A stretch of 64,000 nt of DNA from Nostoc edaphicum CCNP1411 (GTDB taxonomy: Bacteria > Cyanobacteriota > Cyanobacteriia > Cyanobacteriales > Nostocaceae): assembly GCF_014023275.1 (NCBI RefSeq), contig NZ_CP054698.1, positions 2,790,001 to 2,854,000 on the forward strand, written 5' to 3'. Of this stretch, positions 29,071-38,516 are shown one piece after another. The notes under the pieces were generated by a model that saw nothing but the letters and a program-made list of their open reading frames with translations, made no database searches and had not been told where the DNA came from. How positions within the stretch are numbered: the stretch's first letter is position 1; every line of letters begins with the position of its first letter. The translations under genes and the position numbers were made by a program.

Positions 29071-30399
29071 TTACAGACTAAATTCGGCTGCACCATCCTC
29101 ATCCACATCTGCATCTTTACCCATAGCAGTAGGTTTAAATTTAGAGCCGTGAATTAATTCACCAAACACAATCCCTGGATTTTGGTGAAGAATATTCAGC
29201 ACACTCATAAAATCTCGCACAATTTCCCCTGGTGTCATTAATGCTTCTGCACCCAAGCGATTAATAATTTCTTGCACAAACTCTTTCAACTCACGATTTG
29301 TCAAAGTCTGTTCATAGCCAAAATTGAGTGCATGAATCTCAGCTAAACGTTGCAGAAGCGTCAAGATTTCTCCTTCACTTAACGGATTTAGCCGAATCAC
29401 TGGCCCTAAATGTTCTTGAACATTAGCTTGTGTTACGAAACGACTTTCTTTTGTGCGTCTTTGCCAAGCTTGGTCTGCAAAAAGTCCCCGTTTGGGGTCT
29501 TCTAAAAACTTAGTTGTTCCACCAACAACAATACCCAGATGTTCTGCTTTACATTGCATGGTATCGTTAAACATTGCGAGGAGTCGATTATAGTTCTTTT
29601 CCCGTGTGACTGTAGTAGATATTTGATATATGTGTACAGCTTCATCAACTAAAATTAACAGTCCTTTATAGCCAATCTCAGCGACAAACTTTGCAAACAG
29701 TTTTATATAGTCATACCAACTATCATCATCAATAATGACCCGCACTCCTAAAGCTGCTTTCGCCTCAACTTTAGTAGTAAATTCTCCCCGCAACCAGCGC
29801 ATCGCTGCATTTTTTAAATTATCATCATCCATTCGATAGCCACGCCAATAAGCGATAATCACGCTACCAAAATCAAAACCGTGAACTAAATCTTCAATAT
29901 ACTGAACTACTTCCCTAATTTTCGATTCAACTTGGTCATCAAAACCATCGTCATTTGGACGCATTTCAGTTTCTTTAACCACTTCTTGTTGAATTTTATT
30001 AATCCATCCTTCTAAAATCGAGACTAAAGCACCACCATCAGGACGAGTTTTTGTAGCTAGGTGGCTCATTAATTCTCGATAGGTAGCTACACCTTCATTG
30101 TTGCTTCCAGCTAATCGGCGTTCAGGGGATAAATCAGCATCAGCTACTACAAAACCTTGCTCCATCGCTCGGTTACGAATTAGTTGTAGTAAAAAACTTT
30201 TCCCAGAACCGTAGTTACCAATTATGAAGCGAAATGCTGCGACACCTTCTGCAATATCATCAAGATTTTGTAATAGGCTTTTTAGTTCTTTTTCTCGACC
30301 TACTGCTATATATTCAACTCCCACTCTTGGTACTACCCCCGCACCAAGGGAATTGATTAAAGCAGTGGAGATTTTTTTCGAGATTTTGAGCTTTGCCAT
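29071..30399 (-). CDS. BrxD-like P-loop ATPase (DUF2791)
   Basis: This 442-residue ATPase has Walker A in IIGNYGSGKSFLLQLI (about residue 60) and Walker B in GLLILVDEAVHIYQ (about residue 250). The C-terminal part has RLNPLSEGEILTLLQRLAEI and LMTPGEIVRDFMSVLNIL, the pattern of the DUF2791/BREX BrxD ATPases. BrxD homologues work with a helicase in phage defence and in TerB-associated gene sets. No helicase lies next to it here. A coiled-coil TerB_C-like protein lies 95 bp upstream on the same strand, so the two are probably linked. Confidence 0.82.
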   Translation of the reverse strand: MAKLKISKKISTALINSLGAGVVPRVGVEYIAVGREKELKSLLQNLDDIAEGVAAFRFIIGNYGSGKSFLLQLIRNRAMEQGFVVADADLSPERRLAGSNNEGVATYRELMSHLATKTRPDGGALVSILEGWINKIQQEVVKETEMRPNDDGFDDQVESKIREVVQYIEDLVHGFDFGSVIIAYWRGYRMDDDNLKNAAMRWLRGEFTTKVEAKAALGVRVIIDDDSWYDYIKLFAKFVAEIGYKGLLILVDEAVHIYQISTTVTREKNYNRLLAMFNDTMQCKAEHLGIVVGGTTKFLEDPKRGLFADQAWQRRTKESRFVTQANVQEHLGPVIRLNPLSEGEILTLLQRLAEIHALNFGYEQTLTNRELKEFVQEIINRLGAEALMTPGEIVRDFMSVLNILHQNPGIVFGELIHGSKFKPTAMGKDADVDEDGAAEFSL

Positions 30400-30494
30400 G
30401 TCTTAAATTTCACTTTATTCTAAACGCAGAAGCACGCAGTAGATAGATAAGATACATATTCACCTTATACTAATCTGACGACGGCAATAATAAT

Positions 30495-31832
30495 TTAATT
30501 TGACGAAGCATGTCTAGCCATGAGACTTTCATGCATTGCAATCATTTTTTTGACATGGATAATATTCTCAGGATAAACCTCTAGACTTTCCGAATCTGTG
30601 TTAATTATTAATTCACCAATAGTATCATTTGCTCGTTCATTTATAGAATCGATTAAGAGATTTGGCATAGTGATGTTTGCTTCGGCAATTTTTTTAATAG
30701 CAGCATTGGGATTATCTTGATCGACTATAGCTTTTAATACTTGTAGTTCGTATCCTGGGAGATTTTCTAAAAAATTAGTCCATTCTTCAGGTATATTCTC
30801 TGATGTATCAACATCCGAATTTTCTATGATTGCTGAAGTTTCCATTATTTCAGAAAAAGGAAACAATTCAGTATCTTCTTCTTGGGAATTATCCGCCAAA
30901 GGTTCTGGATTGAAGGTTTCTAGTTGTTGGAGTAATTCCCATACTTGATTTTGCAATGAATCTCGTTCTTCTTGCAATAATGAAATTTGCCCTTGCAACT
31001 GCTGTAATTCAGTTTTTTGTTCTGCTATTAGGGTCTGTGAAGAGTTCAGGATAACTTGGATATTTTCTCTTTCGGTTTTTGTCGCTATCAGCAATTGATT
31101 TTTTTGGGTTGTCTCAACTTCTAGCTCTTGAATTGCAATTCGTAGTTCGTATAGTTTTTCTTCTAATTGGGGTTTTAGTCTGCCTAAAAGAGTTAAATTG
31201 CTTTCAACTTCTTGTTTCTCCTGTTGGAGTTGGGAAATTTGACTTTGTAACTGGGCGATTTCAGCGCGAGATACATTACAATTTGACTCTAGACGGCGCT
31301 TCTCAGCTGTGAGTACAGAAAAAGCATTGTTCAATTCTGTTTGATTGTTCTGCAAATTATTAATTTCAGTTTGCAGGCTACTAATTTCGGTTTCTAACTG
31401 CTTTTTTTGTCCTGCAAATGTTCTTAATTCTCGATGTAGACTATCCCTTTGGTTGCGGCTTTCTATAACTTGATTTTGCAGTTGTTGTGATTCAGCGTAC
31501 AATAAATTATGATGTTCTTCGATTTGATTGACTTCCCTGACAATACGAGCCTTTAATCCCTCCATATCTTTAATTCGCTTGCGGAGAGAACCTAAGACAA
31601 ACATTTCATAATTTCTGCGTCGCTTATCTATGAATAATGCTGTAGTATAGATAGTAGCGGCAGTAATTACACCTGTGAGAAAAGCTTTATTAAAATCCCA
31701 GCTTGGGACAAGGCTAAGACCAAAACTCACACTAAAGGCAACTATCACTAGTATAAATCGATTGCTGATCATTACTGATTGCATATTGCTGTTTTTTAAC
31801 GTAGTTAAATTATCAGAATAAGTAGCTCTCAT
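30495..31832 (-). CDS. Coiled-coil membrane protein with TerB_C-like C-terminus
   Basis: The 445-residue protein has two N-terminal membrane segments (FILVIVAFSVSFGLSLV and a second near 45-62), a long coiled coil from about residue 85 to 300 (rich in Gln, Glu, Leu), an acidic linker, and a C-terminal domain from about 355 (YELQVLKAIVDQDNPNAAIK, ITMPNLLIDSINERANDTIG) that resembles the TerB C-terminal domain. Such domains accompany DUF2791 ATPases in tellurite-resistance-linked gene sets. The N-terminal start may be Met17 or Met21 rather than Met1. Confidence 0.72.
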   Translation of the reverse strand: MRATYSDNLTTLKNSNMQSVMISNRFILVIVAFSVSFGLSLVPSWDFNKAFLTGVITAATIYTTALFIDKRRRNYEMFVLGSLRKRIKDMEGLKARIVREVNQIEEHHNLLYAESQQLQNQVIESRNQRDSLHRELRTFAGQKKQLETEISSLQTEINNLQNNQTELNNAFSVLTAEKRRLESNCNVSRAEIAQLQSQISQLQQEKQEVESNLTLLGRLKPQLEEKLYELRIAIQELEVETTQKNQLLIATKTERENIQVILNSSQTLIAEQKTELQQLQGQISLLQEERDSLQNQVWELLQQLETFNPEPLADNSQEEDTELFPFSEIMETSAIIENSDVDTSENIPEEWTNFLENLPGYELQVLKAIVDQDNPNAAIKKIAEANITMPNLLIDSINERANDTIGELIINTDSESLEVYPENIIHVKKMIAMHESLMARHASSN

Positions 31833-32035
31833 ACTAATTCGTAATTAAAAAAATGCATCCAGATTAAATACTTAACAAAAATGCTTTTTAATCTGTTTTT
31901 CTGTTTTGTGAAATAAGAAATAATTTCAAAATTTGGTAACATAGTCGTTCTGAAATCTGTAGTTCTAGTTACTATTACATAACATTGTTGTGTAAATAAT
32001 AAAAAAGTGCAATCATTAATAAAATAATTTTAATA

Positions 32036-33388
32036 CTAGGTGTTGGATGTATTGTTATTTGCATTAAAAAGTTTTAAATCTGCTTTTAAAAAATCAACAA
32101 ACTGCCGTGCTGTCCGTCCAGAACGACCATTATGGCGAGTTGCCCATTGTAATGCTTGAAATTCCAAATCTTCTTGGGTAATATCAATTTCAGCTTGTGC
32201 GGCTAGATGTTGTACAATTTTTAAATAAGTTTTCTGATTGGCTGGTTCAAAGGTCAAGGTTAAACCAAAGCGATCGCTAAACGAAAGCTTCTCCTGCATC
32301 GTATCCCAAGCATGGATTTCCTCGTTATCCTTGGGTGCAGGTCTATCCACAAAAAACTCCCGAATCAAATGACGGCGATTAGAAGTAGCGTACACCACTA
32401 CATTTTGAGGCCGCGCGGTTAAATTACCTTCTAAAACTACCTTGAGTGCTTTAAAAGCATCATCATCTTCTTCAAATGAAAGGTCATCGACAAAGATAAT
32501 AAATTTTTGTGACACGCCCCGTAAATGTTCCACAATTTCTGGTAGTTCTTTTAAGTCAGATTTTGCTACTTCCAACAAGCGAAGACTGCGATTGCTATAT
32601 TCATTCAACAAAGATTTCACCAAAGAAGATTTGCCAGAACCGCGACTACCGTAAAGTAATACGTGCAGTGCCATCTCTCCTGATAATAAAAACTCTGTAT
32701 TTTTCAGCAAAGCATCTTTTTGAGACTCGTAACCGACAAGCGCACTCAGTTTAACCGGGTCAGAATAACGAATACCAATAAACTGGCCAGCTTGCCAGCG
32801 TAAAGCGCGATATTCTGCAAATAAACCAGAGCCACATTGCCGATAATAAGCTGCTAACTCTTCTACAGCATCAGCCCAATTATCTAACTCTTGTAGATAT
32901 TTAGCGAACTTTGTCTCTACTCCTACAAATTCTTGCTCTTTATACCACACTACTGGTGAAATCGGCATCTGAGTAACGCCTTGTACCCACTCACTCAAAG
33001 AAGCGCTACTACATTCGTAGAGACTTTGCAATATTTGTAAATCATGCTGAACTGCTGCTACTAAAGCTGGGGGTAAATCTTCAAATTCTCGCACTCCAGC
33101 CAGCCTTGTAAAAGGATTCTCACAGAAGAGAAGTTGAGTAATTAAATAATCTTCCCAGTTTTGATTTCTAGCGGCTAAAGCGTGAAAGTAAGTTCCGTAA
33201 GCTTGGAGACAACCTCGTGCATCGACGTTAGTGTAACGTATAGATTGCAATAGTTCCAGAAATGCCACCCCCACTTCGCCTTGCAGAACAGATTGGTGCA
33301 GTAAAAGTGAGGCTGCTTGGCGCTGGAGATATTGAACCTTTGTATATGAGGAAGTACTTGCCATTGGCATCGCTTGATTATCCATCAA
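32036..33388 (-). CDS. DUF815 AAA-type ATPase
   Basis: This 450-residue protein has an N-terminal helical region (about 1-210) and a P-loop domain with Walker A LLYGSRGSGKSSLVKSLL and Walker B KFIIFVDDLSFEED, followed by a TSNRRHLIREFF sensor segment. This is the DUF815 family, found widely and usually as a single gene. Its role is unknown. It lies upstream of the TerB_C-like and BrxD-like genes on the same strand with 203 bp between, so a shared operon is possible but not shown. Confidence 0.82.
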   Translation of the reverse strand: MMDNQAMPMASTSSYTKVQYLQRQAASLLLHQSVLQGEVGVAFLELLQSIRYTNVDARGCLQAYGTYFHALAARNQNWEDYLITQLLFCENPFTRLAGVREFEDLPPALVAAVQHDLQILQSLYECSSASLSEWVQGVTQMPISPVVWYKEQEFVGVETKFAKYLQELDNWADAVEELAAYYRQCGSGLFAEYRALRWQAGQFIGIRYSDPVKLSALVGYESQKDALLKNTEFLLSGEMALHVLLYGSRGSGKSSLVKSLLNEYSNRSLRLLEVAKSDLKELPEIVEHLRGVSQKFIIFVDDLSFEEDDDAFKALKVVLEGNLTARPQNVVVYATSNRRHLIREFFVDRPAPKDNEEIHAWDTMQEKLSFSDRFGLTLTFEPANQKTYLKIVQHLAAQAEIDITQEDLEFQALQWATRHNGRSGRTARQFVDFLKADLKLFNANNNTSNT

Positions 33389-33472
33389 TCAACTGTGTGG
33401 TATAGCTAAATAGCTATGGTAAATTGTCTGCTGACCCTGGCAGTAAAGTCAAAGTCTATAGATGTTTTAACA

Positions 33473-33793
33473 ATGAATTTAAGTATAGTTGCTGCTTTTG
33501 CCTACGGCATATTATCGATTATTGGTGGCATTATTGGATACATTCAAGCTACTAGTAAAGTTTCACTCCTAAGTGGCAGCATTAGTGGTTTATTACTGAT
33601 ATTTGCCGCTTACTTTCAACTCCAAGGGCAAGCCTGGGGTTCAATTTTAGCAGTATTGGTTACTGCCGTTTTAGTAGTATTCTTTGCATTTAGACTTGCA
33701 AAAACACGTAAGTTTATGCCTGCGGGATTAATGACGATTTTGGGTATGCTGGCATTGGCGGTGATGGTGCATCAAATTGTGGCTTTAAGGTAG
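33473..33793 (+). CDS. TMEM14/UPF0136 small membrane protein
   Basis: This protein of 106 residues, nearly all hydrophobic, has four membrane helices: MNLSIVAAFAYGILSIIGGI, then SLLSGSISGLLLIFAAYF, a third near 60-80 and a fourth at the end. Gly-rich helix ends (GYIQATSKVSLLSG) match the TMEM14 family. The ATG at 33473 is preferred, because the family begins at the first helix; an earlier in-frame ATG at 33416 adds a poorly conserved stretch. It is divergent from the DUF815 gene. Confidence 0.8.
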   Translation: MNLSIVAAFAYGILSIIGGIIGYIQATSKVSLLSGSISGLLLIFAAYFQLQGQAWGSILAVLVTAVLVVFFAFRLAKTRKFMPAGLMTILGMLALAVMVHQIVALR

Positions 33794-34182
33794 CATCAGT
33801 CTCTAAGTAATAACCACCCTCCTGTTTTTTTGACATGGCATGACTTTCTTTGCCTTGAATTATACTAGTACATTTATATTACTATGACTTGTTACCCTTG
33901 CCTGATAACTTCCAGCATTCTCGAAGAAAATCAACAAGAATACCATCCCAACAAAAAGAGTGGCTGAGAATAGCCGTCTACCGATTTATTCATTAGTCAT
34001 TGACAAAAGTGCAGTTCCATAAGATGCGCTCATGTAGCCTTTGTTTGCGATCGCTCATAGTCATCTACAATTTGTAGGTCACACAAATAACGTCATAACA
34101 AGGATTTCAGGCACAAATTCTCAAATTTAAATAAAAAAATAATTACTAACCGCCCAAAAAGTCCGGTTTTTTTGGCTTGGTG
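33794..34182. other. Non-coding spacer
   Basis: No gene is supported in these ~390 bases. A short GCGATCGC site and weak repeats are present, but no clear promoter or terminator. Confidence 0.35.
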
Positions 34183-34410
34183 ATGATAAATAAAAGTAAT
34201 AGCGTTGAATGCCATGCTTTGTCCTGCGAAGGATTACTGAAATTCTTCGCTGCTTTTAGAATGGCTACTGAACATCAAACAACATCTGTTGCCAATCAGT
34301 TTTTTGCTGGGGATGCTTCTCCGCCACAAAAAGGGGATGGAGCTACATCAAACGGCTCTACCACAAAACTTACTCTAGAGTGTCTAAGTAACTATGCTGA
34401 TAAAGTGTAA
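34183..34410 (+). CDS. Small Ser/Thr-rich protein, possible peptide substrate of the downstream kinase pair
   Basis: A 75-residue frame starts at ATG 34183 (TTG and GTG are in frame just before). The N-terminal half reads MINKSNSVECHALSCEGLLK, while the C-terminal half is Gly/Ser/Thr-rich with a late Cys (GATSNGSTTKLTLECLSNYA). It lies 303 bp upstream of the APH-like kinase and HopA1-like genes. The layout (charged or hydrophobic leader, Ser/Thr then Cys near the end) would suit a RiPP precursor, but there is no homology evidence and no strong ribosome-binding site. Confidence 0.3.
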   Translation: MINKSNSVECHALSCEGLLKFFAAFRMATEHQTTSVANQFFAGDASPPQKGDGATSNGSTTKLTLECLSNYADKV

Positions 34411-34713
34411 AGATGTCACTGGATTTGGGAGCAAATTTTAAAGCAATTATAAAGGAGTTGGTGCCATTTTGGCAGGTTTTTATCCAAAAGATGGGATATT
34501 AGTAGATTGTACAAATCTTTATTGTTATTCACACATTAGTGCAGCTTGGCATAAATAACTATCCAGTTGAAAAAGGCTAAAAATAGGTGAAATCACCAGT
34601 ATTCCTTCTGCCCCCTGCCTTCTTGCACTAGTTCCTATCTACGGAAAGCTGCTAAAACCAAGCAAATTTGACAGAGATAAGTTTAAGTAATTTAATGAAG
34701 TAGGAAATAATAC

Positions 34714-35955
34714 ATGGTATTATCACTGTCTTCTCATAACGTTATCCAGTATCTGCAAGACGCGGGTCTGTGTAGCTCAGAAGATAACCCATCAGACAAA
34801 TCTGAGTTGCCAGGAAATAGTAAGAGCAATTTCAATTTAGTAGTGACTTTAGCAGATAATCGTAAACTGCTAATTAAACAAGAACGTAACGTTAACAACA
34901 ATGACGCCGCGCCTCATGAATTGTTTCAGGAGTGGCTATTTCACCAACTCCTCCAACAGTTTCCAGTTCTAGGTAATACTTCAGCGATCGCACCATTGGT
35001 GGTGCATTTTGACGAAGAAAATTCTATTCTTGTCTGCAATTATCTGAGTGAGTATCTAGAACTTGCGAAATTGTACCACAACAATGAGATTTTTCCACAA
35101 GAAATTGCTTCAGCTATCGGCACGACTTTGGCGGGACTGCATCGCGCCACCTACAACCGCCGAGAATATAAGGATTTTATGGCAACTGCTCCCCAAGGAG
35201 AGTTTCGCTATGGCTTTTACAATCCAGCCCAAGGGGTAGGGTCAATTGGGCCGGAGATTTTTGGGGCTATTCCCACGGATGCACTAAAATTCTATGTTCT
35301 CTATCAACAGTACGAGAGTTTAGAATCTGCGATCGCAGATTTGGCTTATGACTGGAATCCTTGCTGCTTGACTCACAACGACCTGAAATTGAGCAACATT
35401 TTGGTTCATTCCAGATGGGAGCAACTAGACAATTGTCTAGTACGACTAATTGACTGGGAAGCTTGTTCTTGGGGAGACCCAGCTTTTGATTTAGGAACTT
35501 TACTGGCAAGCTACTTAGGAATTTGGCTCAACAGCCTCGTAGTAGACCCCACCATTGAGTTAGAAGAATCTCTACATTTGGCGTTAACACCGTTAGAGAT
35601 TTTACAACCTTCACTTATTGCCTTGATTAGGGCTTATGTGAATGCTTTCCCCATGATTTTGGAATACCGCAGTGACTTTATTTTGCGCGTTATCCAGTTT
35701 GCGGGACTGGCACTGATTCATCAAATTCAAGATATGATTACGTGCCGGAAATACTTTAATAATGCTGATATTTGTATGCTCCAAGTAGCTAAAAGTCTAC
35801 TCACGATGCCGGAGCAAGCTGTACTGACAATTTTCGGGATATCAGAGTCGGAAATCCTGAATCCTGTAGCAAAGATTCATAAATTTCCTCAGCCTGTAAA
35901 AGAACAGCAATTACTTCGCATTTATTACGAAAAAACTCGGCTGCGTGGTTGTTAG
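34714..35955 (+). CDS. APH-type phosphotransferase, LxmK/TvaC-like candidate
   Basis: This 413-residue kinase-fold protein has the phosphotransferase catalytic loop CLTHNDLKLSNILV (H-N-D and Asn) and the metal-binding LIDWEACSWGDPAFDLG. It is followed after 100 bp by a HopA1-family gene. The pair mirrors the kinase (LxmK, TvaC) and lyase (LxmY, TvaD) that dehydrate Ser/Thr in class V lanthipeptides and thioviridamide-like peptides. Alone it would be called only an aminoglycoside-phosphotransferase-family protein. The pairing is what points to peptide modification. Confidence 0.75.
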   Translation: MVLSLSSHNVIQYLQDAGLCSSEDNPSDKSELPGNSKSNFNLVVTLADNRKLLIKQERNVNNNDAAPHELFQEWLFHQLLQQFPVLGNTSAIAPLVVHFDEENSILVCNYLSEYLELAKLYHNNEIFPQEIASAIGTTLAGLHRATYNRREYKDFMATAPQGEFRYGFYNPAQGVGSIGPEIFGAIPTDALKFYVLYQQYESLESAIADLAYDWNPCCLTHNDLKLSNILVHSRWEQLDNCLVRLIDWEACSWGDPAFDLGTLLASYLGIWLNSLVVDPTIELEESLHLALTPLEILQPSLIALIRAYVNAFPMILEYRSDFILRVIQFAGLALIHQIQDMITCRKYFNNADICMLQVAKSLLTMPEQAVLTIFGISESEILNPVAKIHKFPQPVKEQQLLRIYYEKTRLRGC

Positions 35956-36055
35956 CAATAGGTAGCAGAACAATTTCAAAAGAACACCCAATTCTGAATT
36001 CTGTATTCTGACTCCTGAATTCTATTTTGTTAAAGTTTGATTTCTGAATGGATTA

Positions 36056-37144
36056 ATGCTAAATTCCTCTATCAATCAACCCCTAACTTCTCTATTTGAT
36101 ATTGCTAAGAATATCCAGATTGAGTCAAATTTTTGTATTTACCATCCCAATTATCAACCCTTTGCTCTACCGACTAAAATAGCCGACAGATTTCAGCAAA
36201 ATTCCGTAGATTTACAACAGAAGTATCTGACTTTACTACTACGAAATTTTCTCTATGGAATCTATTACAATGGCTCTCTGCAAACTACTTTAGCAGTCAA
36301 TACTGATAGTACTAATCGCTCCCCAAAGGATAATTTAGCAGATAATTCCATTTTAGAAATTGATTGGGACTTTTACGAGCAGCTGCACGCCAGTAATCAC
36401 GGCATAGGTTACTTTGACTCTAGATGGCAGGTGTTGCGGAAAGAACCTGATGGGACTATGGCGGTGACTAAAGGCGGTTTAACACTTTATGTTGAGCCAG
36501 ATTGCCATCTAGAATCCAGTAAGAAATCTACCAAAGTGGGTGATATGGTAGCAATCTGGATGCCCAAAAATCGACTGCAAAACGGTTGTTACTTAGCAGT
36601 TAGCAATGTCGGACAGGAACAGCAAAGTAACCCCGATGTTGATTTAGGAGCAGGGCGAATCTACTTTAACTTTACGCCATCAGGTGCGATCGCTCTCATG
36701 GAAAGCTTGACACTGCAATTGAATGCAGCCTCGATTCCCTTTAGCTTTCAAGTTCTCCACAATCCCTGTGCATACGGACGTTATGATTCGGGGCTACTCT
36801 ATTTTGAACTCCCCGACTATCCAGCAATTCGCACAATTCTTCAGGCTGTTTATCAAGAAAATCAATCCCATTTCCAGCCCGAAATCCCTTTGTTTACGAA
36901 ATTTTTAGCCCCAGGGTTAGGTTTAGCTGAAGAACCAACCCAAAAATTTGCCGCACAGGAAAGTTTTGGGATGAACCGTTGTCAAATCGTCGCTAATGCT
37001 TTGTTGGAAGCTTGGCAAAAAGGTAAGAATGCGATGGAAGAACGGATGAGGACGATTGACCAACACTTTGCGCGGCATCTAATAGATTTACAGCGTCCTT
37101 ATCTCAATCCCAGTTCTGAGGATATATATAAGCCTTTAAATTGA
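36056..37144 (+). CDS. HopA1-family protein, LxmY/TvaD-like candidate lyase
   Basis: This 362-residue soluble protein fits the HopA1 effector family as annotated in bacteria: an N-terminal helical part with LLLRNFLYGIYYNG, then a core with VGDMVAIWMPKNRLQNGCYL, GRIYFNFTPSGAIALMESLT, CAYGRYDSGLLYFEL and, near the end, a helix with FGMNRCQIVANALLEAW. In class V lanthipeptide and thioamitide clusters such proteins eliminate phosphate from phospho-Ser/Thr to give dehydroamino acids. It lies 100 bp after the APH-like gene on the same strand. Confidence 0.75.
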   Translation: MLNSSINQPLTSLFDIAKNIQIESNFCIYHPNYQPFALPTKIADRFQQNSVDLQQKYLTLLLRNFLYGIYYNGSLQTTLAVNTDSTNRSPKDNLADNSILEIDWDFYEQLHASNHGIGYFDSRWQVLRKEPDGTMAVTKGGLTLYVEPDCHLESSKKSTKVGDMVAIWMPKNRLQNGCYLAVSNVGQEQQSNPDVDLGAGRIYFNFTPSGAIALMESLTLQLNAASIPFSFQVLHNPCAYGRYDSGLLYFELPDYPAIRTILQAVYQENQSHFQPEIPLFTKFLAPGLGLAEEPTQKFAAQESFGMNRCQIVANALLEAWQKGKNAMEERMRTIDQHFARHLIDLQRPYLNPSSEDIYKPLN

Positions 37145-37149
37145 TTGAT

Positions 37150-37272
37150 TAATTGGGCATGGGGCATGGGGCATAGGGCATAGGGCATGGAGATAAGGGA
37201 GTAAAGGAGCATAGGAGAAGTTGCAGCAAGTTTTTCCCCAATGCCCAATGCCCAATGCCCCATGCCCAATAA
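37150..37272. repeat. STRR heptamers (GGGCATG / CCCAATG)
   Basis: GGGCATG/GGGCATA repeats follow the HopA1-like gene, and CCCAATG/CCCCATG repeats lie just before the exonuclease gene end. The same CCCAATG heptamer sits inside menD at 61340-61373. Confidence 0.8.
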
Positions 37273-37277
37273 TCAAT

Positions 37278-38060
37278 TCAAAATTCCACAATTACCGGCG
37301 TATGGTCGCTGGGTTGGGTTAATTTTCTGGGTGCGACATCGATGATGCAACTTTTAGCACGCTCATACAAGATAGGTGTGAGATAGTGATGGTCAATCCG
37401 CCAACCTAAGTTGCGACGGAAGGCGGCGGCGCGATAATCCCACCAGCTATAATTTCCGCCTTCTGTGGTGAATTTGCGAAAAGCATCGGCAAATCCCAGT
37501 TTCAGAATATCCCGTAAGGCTTGGCGCTCTGCTTCTGTTGCCATAATGTGATTTTCTGTACTCACCTGCTCGTGAATATCCTTGTCTTCTAAGGCAATGT
37601 TGAAGTCTCCGCACACACAAATTGCAGGGTGTGACAGCACAAGCAATCGCAAATACTCATGTAGCGCTGTCAACCAGCGCATTTTATACTCGTATTTCTC
37701 AGTTCCTACTGCTGCACCATTGGGAACATATAAGTTCACAATCCGAATACCATCAATTACACCTGTAATCACTCGCCTTTGCTCGTCCCATTCGTGGTGT
37801 AAATCTGGCAAAATTGCCCTAAACCCGCTACTTACATTTAAAAGTGGCTGGCGGCTAATTATGGCTACGCCATTATAGGATTTTTGTCCTGATATATAAA
37901 GGTTATAGCCTAATTCCTCAAAAGGCGATCGCGGAAATTCAGCATCCATAACCTTGGTTTCTTGCAAGCAGAGAACATCAACAGGATTCAGGGTTAACCA
38001 ATCGATAACCTGTTCAAGGCGAGTGCGAATTGAGTTGACGTTCCAAGTAGCGATTTTCAT
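37278..38060 (-). CDS. xth: Exodeoxyribonuclease III / AP endonuclease
   Basis: The 260-residue DNase I-like nuclease removes abasic sites and 3' blocks in base excision repair. It has the ExoIII signatures: MKIATWNVNSIRTRLEQVI at the start, LCLQETKV with the metal-binding Glu, the CGDFNIALED Asp-Asn pair, and the C-terminal WRIDHHYL and QPSDHTPVIVEF with the catalytic His. The length matches the family. It is convergent with the HopA1-like gene. Confidence 0.95.
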   Translation of the reverse strand: MKIATWNVNSIRTRLEQVIDWLTLNPVDVLCLQETKVMDAEFPRSPFEELGYNLYISGQKSYNGVAIISRQPLLNVSSGFRAILPDLHHEWDEQRRVITGVIDGIRIVNLYVPNGAAVGTEKYEYKMRWLTALHEYLRLLVLSHPAICVCGDFNIALEDKDIHEQVSTENHIMATEAERQALRDILKLGFADAFRKFTTEGGNYSWWDYRAAAFRRNLGWRIDHHYLTPILYERAKSCIIDVAPRKLTQPSDHTPVIVEF

Positions 38061-38516
38061 TAGTTAGTTATCAGAATTTTTGTAAATTACTAATTACAAA
38101 TTATGTAATTATTGTACAATTACTTAATATTTATAATTCCTGTTTCATTTCCTAATTTCCCTTAAACACAGTTTGAATTATTTGATCCTATTGAACATTT
38201 TAGTATTGTCAGCTACAAAATATTCAATTTTGTAAGTTCTGCTACAAAATATTTTACTGCATTATGATCCCCAAGACAGATGCAACAAGTAATAGATTAG
38301 CGATAGGTTAGAAGTGTAGGTCAGGATTGACTTTCACCGATAGACCGTTAGATTTGTTGGTAGAAAGTTTGCGGTACGGTTAACTATTATTGCGTTTTTG
38401 CTAGCCTGTTAGGTTAATTTAAATGTCAAAATAGTAAGTAGAAATGCTCTTTCCTCATAAAATAATGATGTAGCTCATTATTGAGGATGATTTCATAGAC
38501 TGAACCAAAAAAACGT
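38061..38516. promoter_or_regulatory. Spacer with direct repeat GCTACAAAATATT upstream of a GT4 gene
   Basis: Two direct copies of GCTACAAAATATT lie at 38212 and 38241, one 29-base step apart. The remainder of the 456-base gap is AT-rich with no gene. The repeats may be operators for the downstream glycosyltransferase. A related half-site lies at 10063. Confidence 0.3.
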
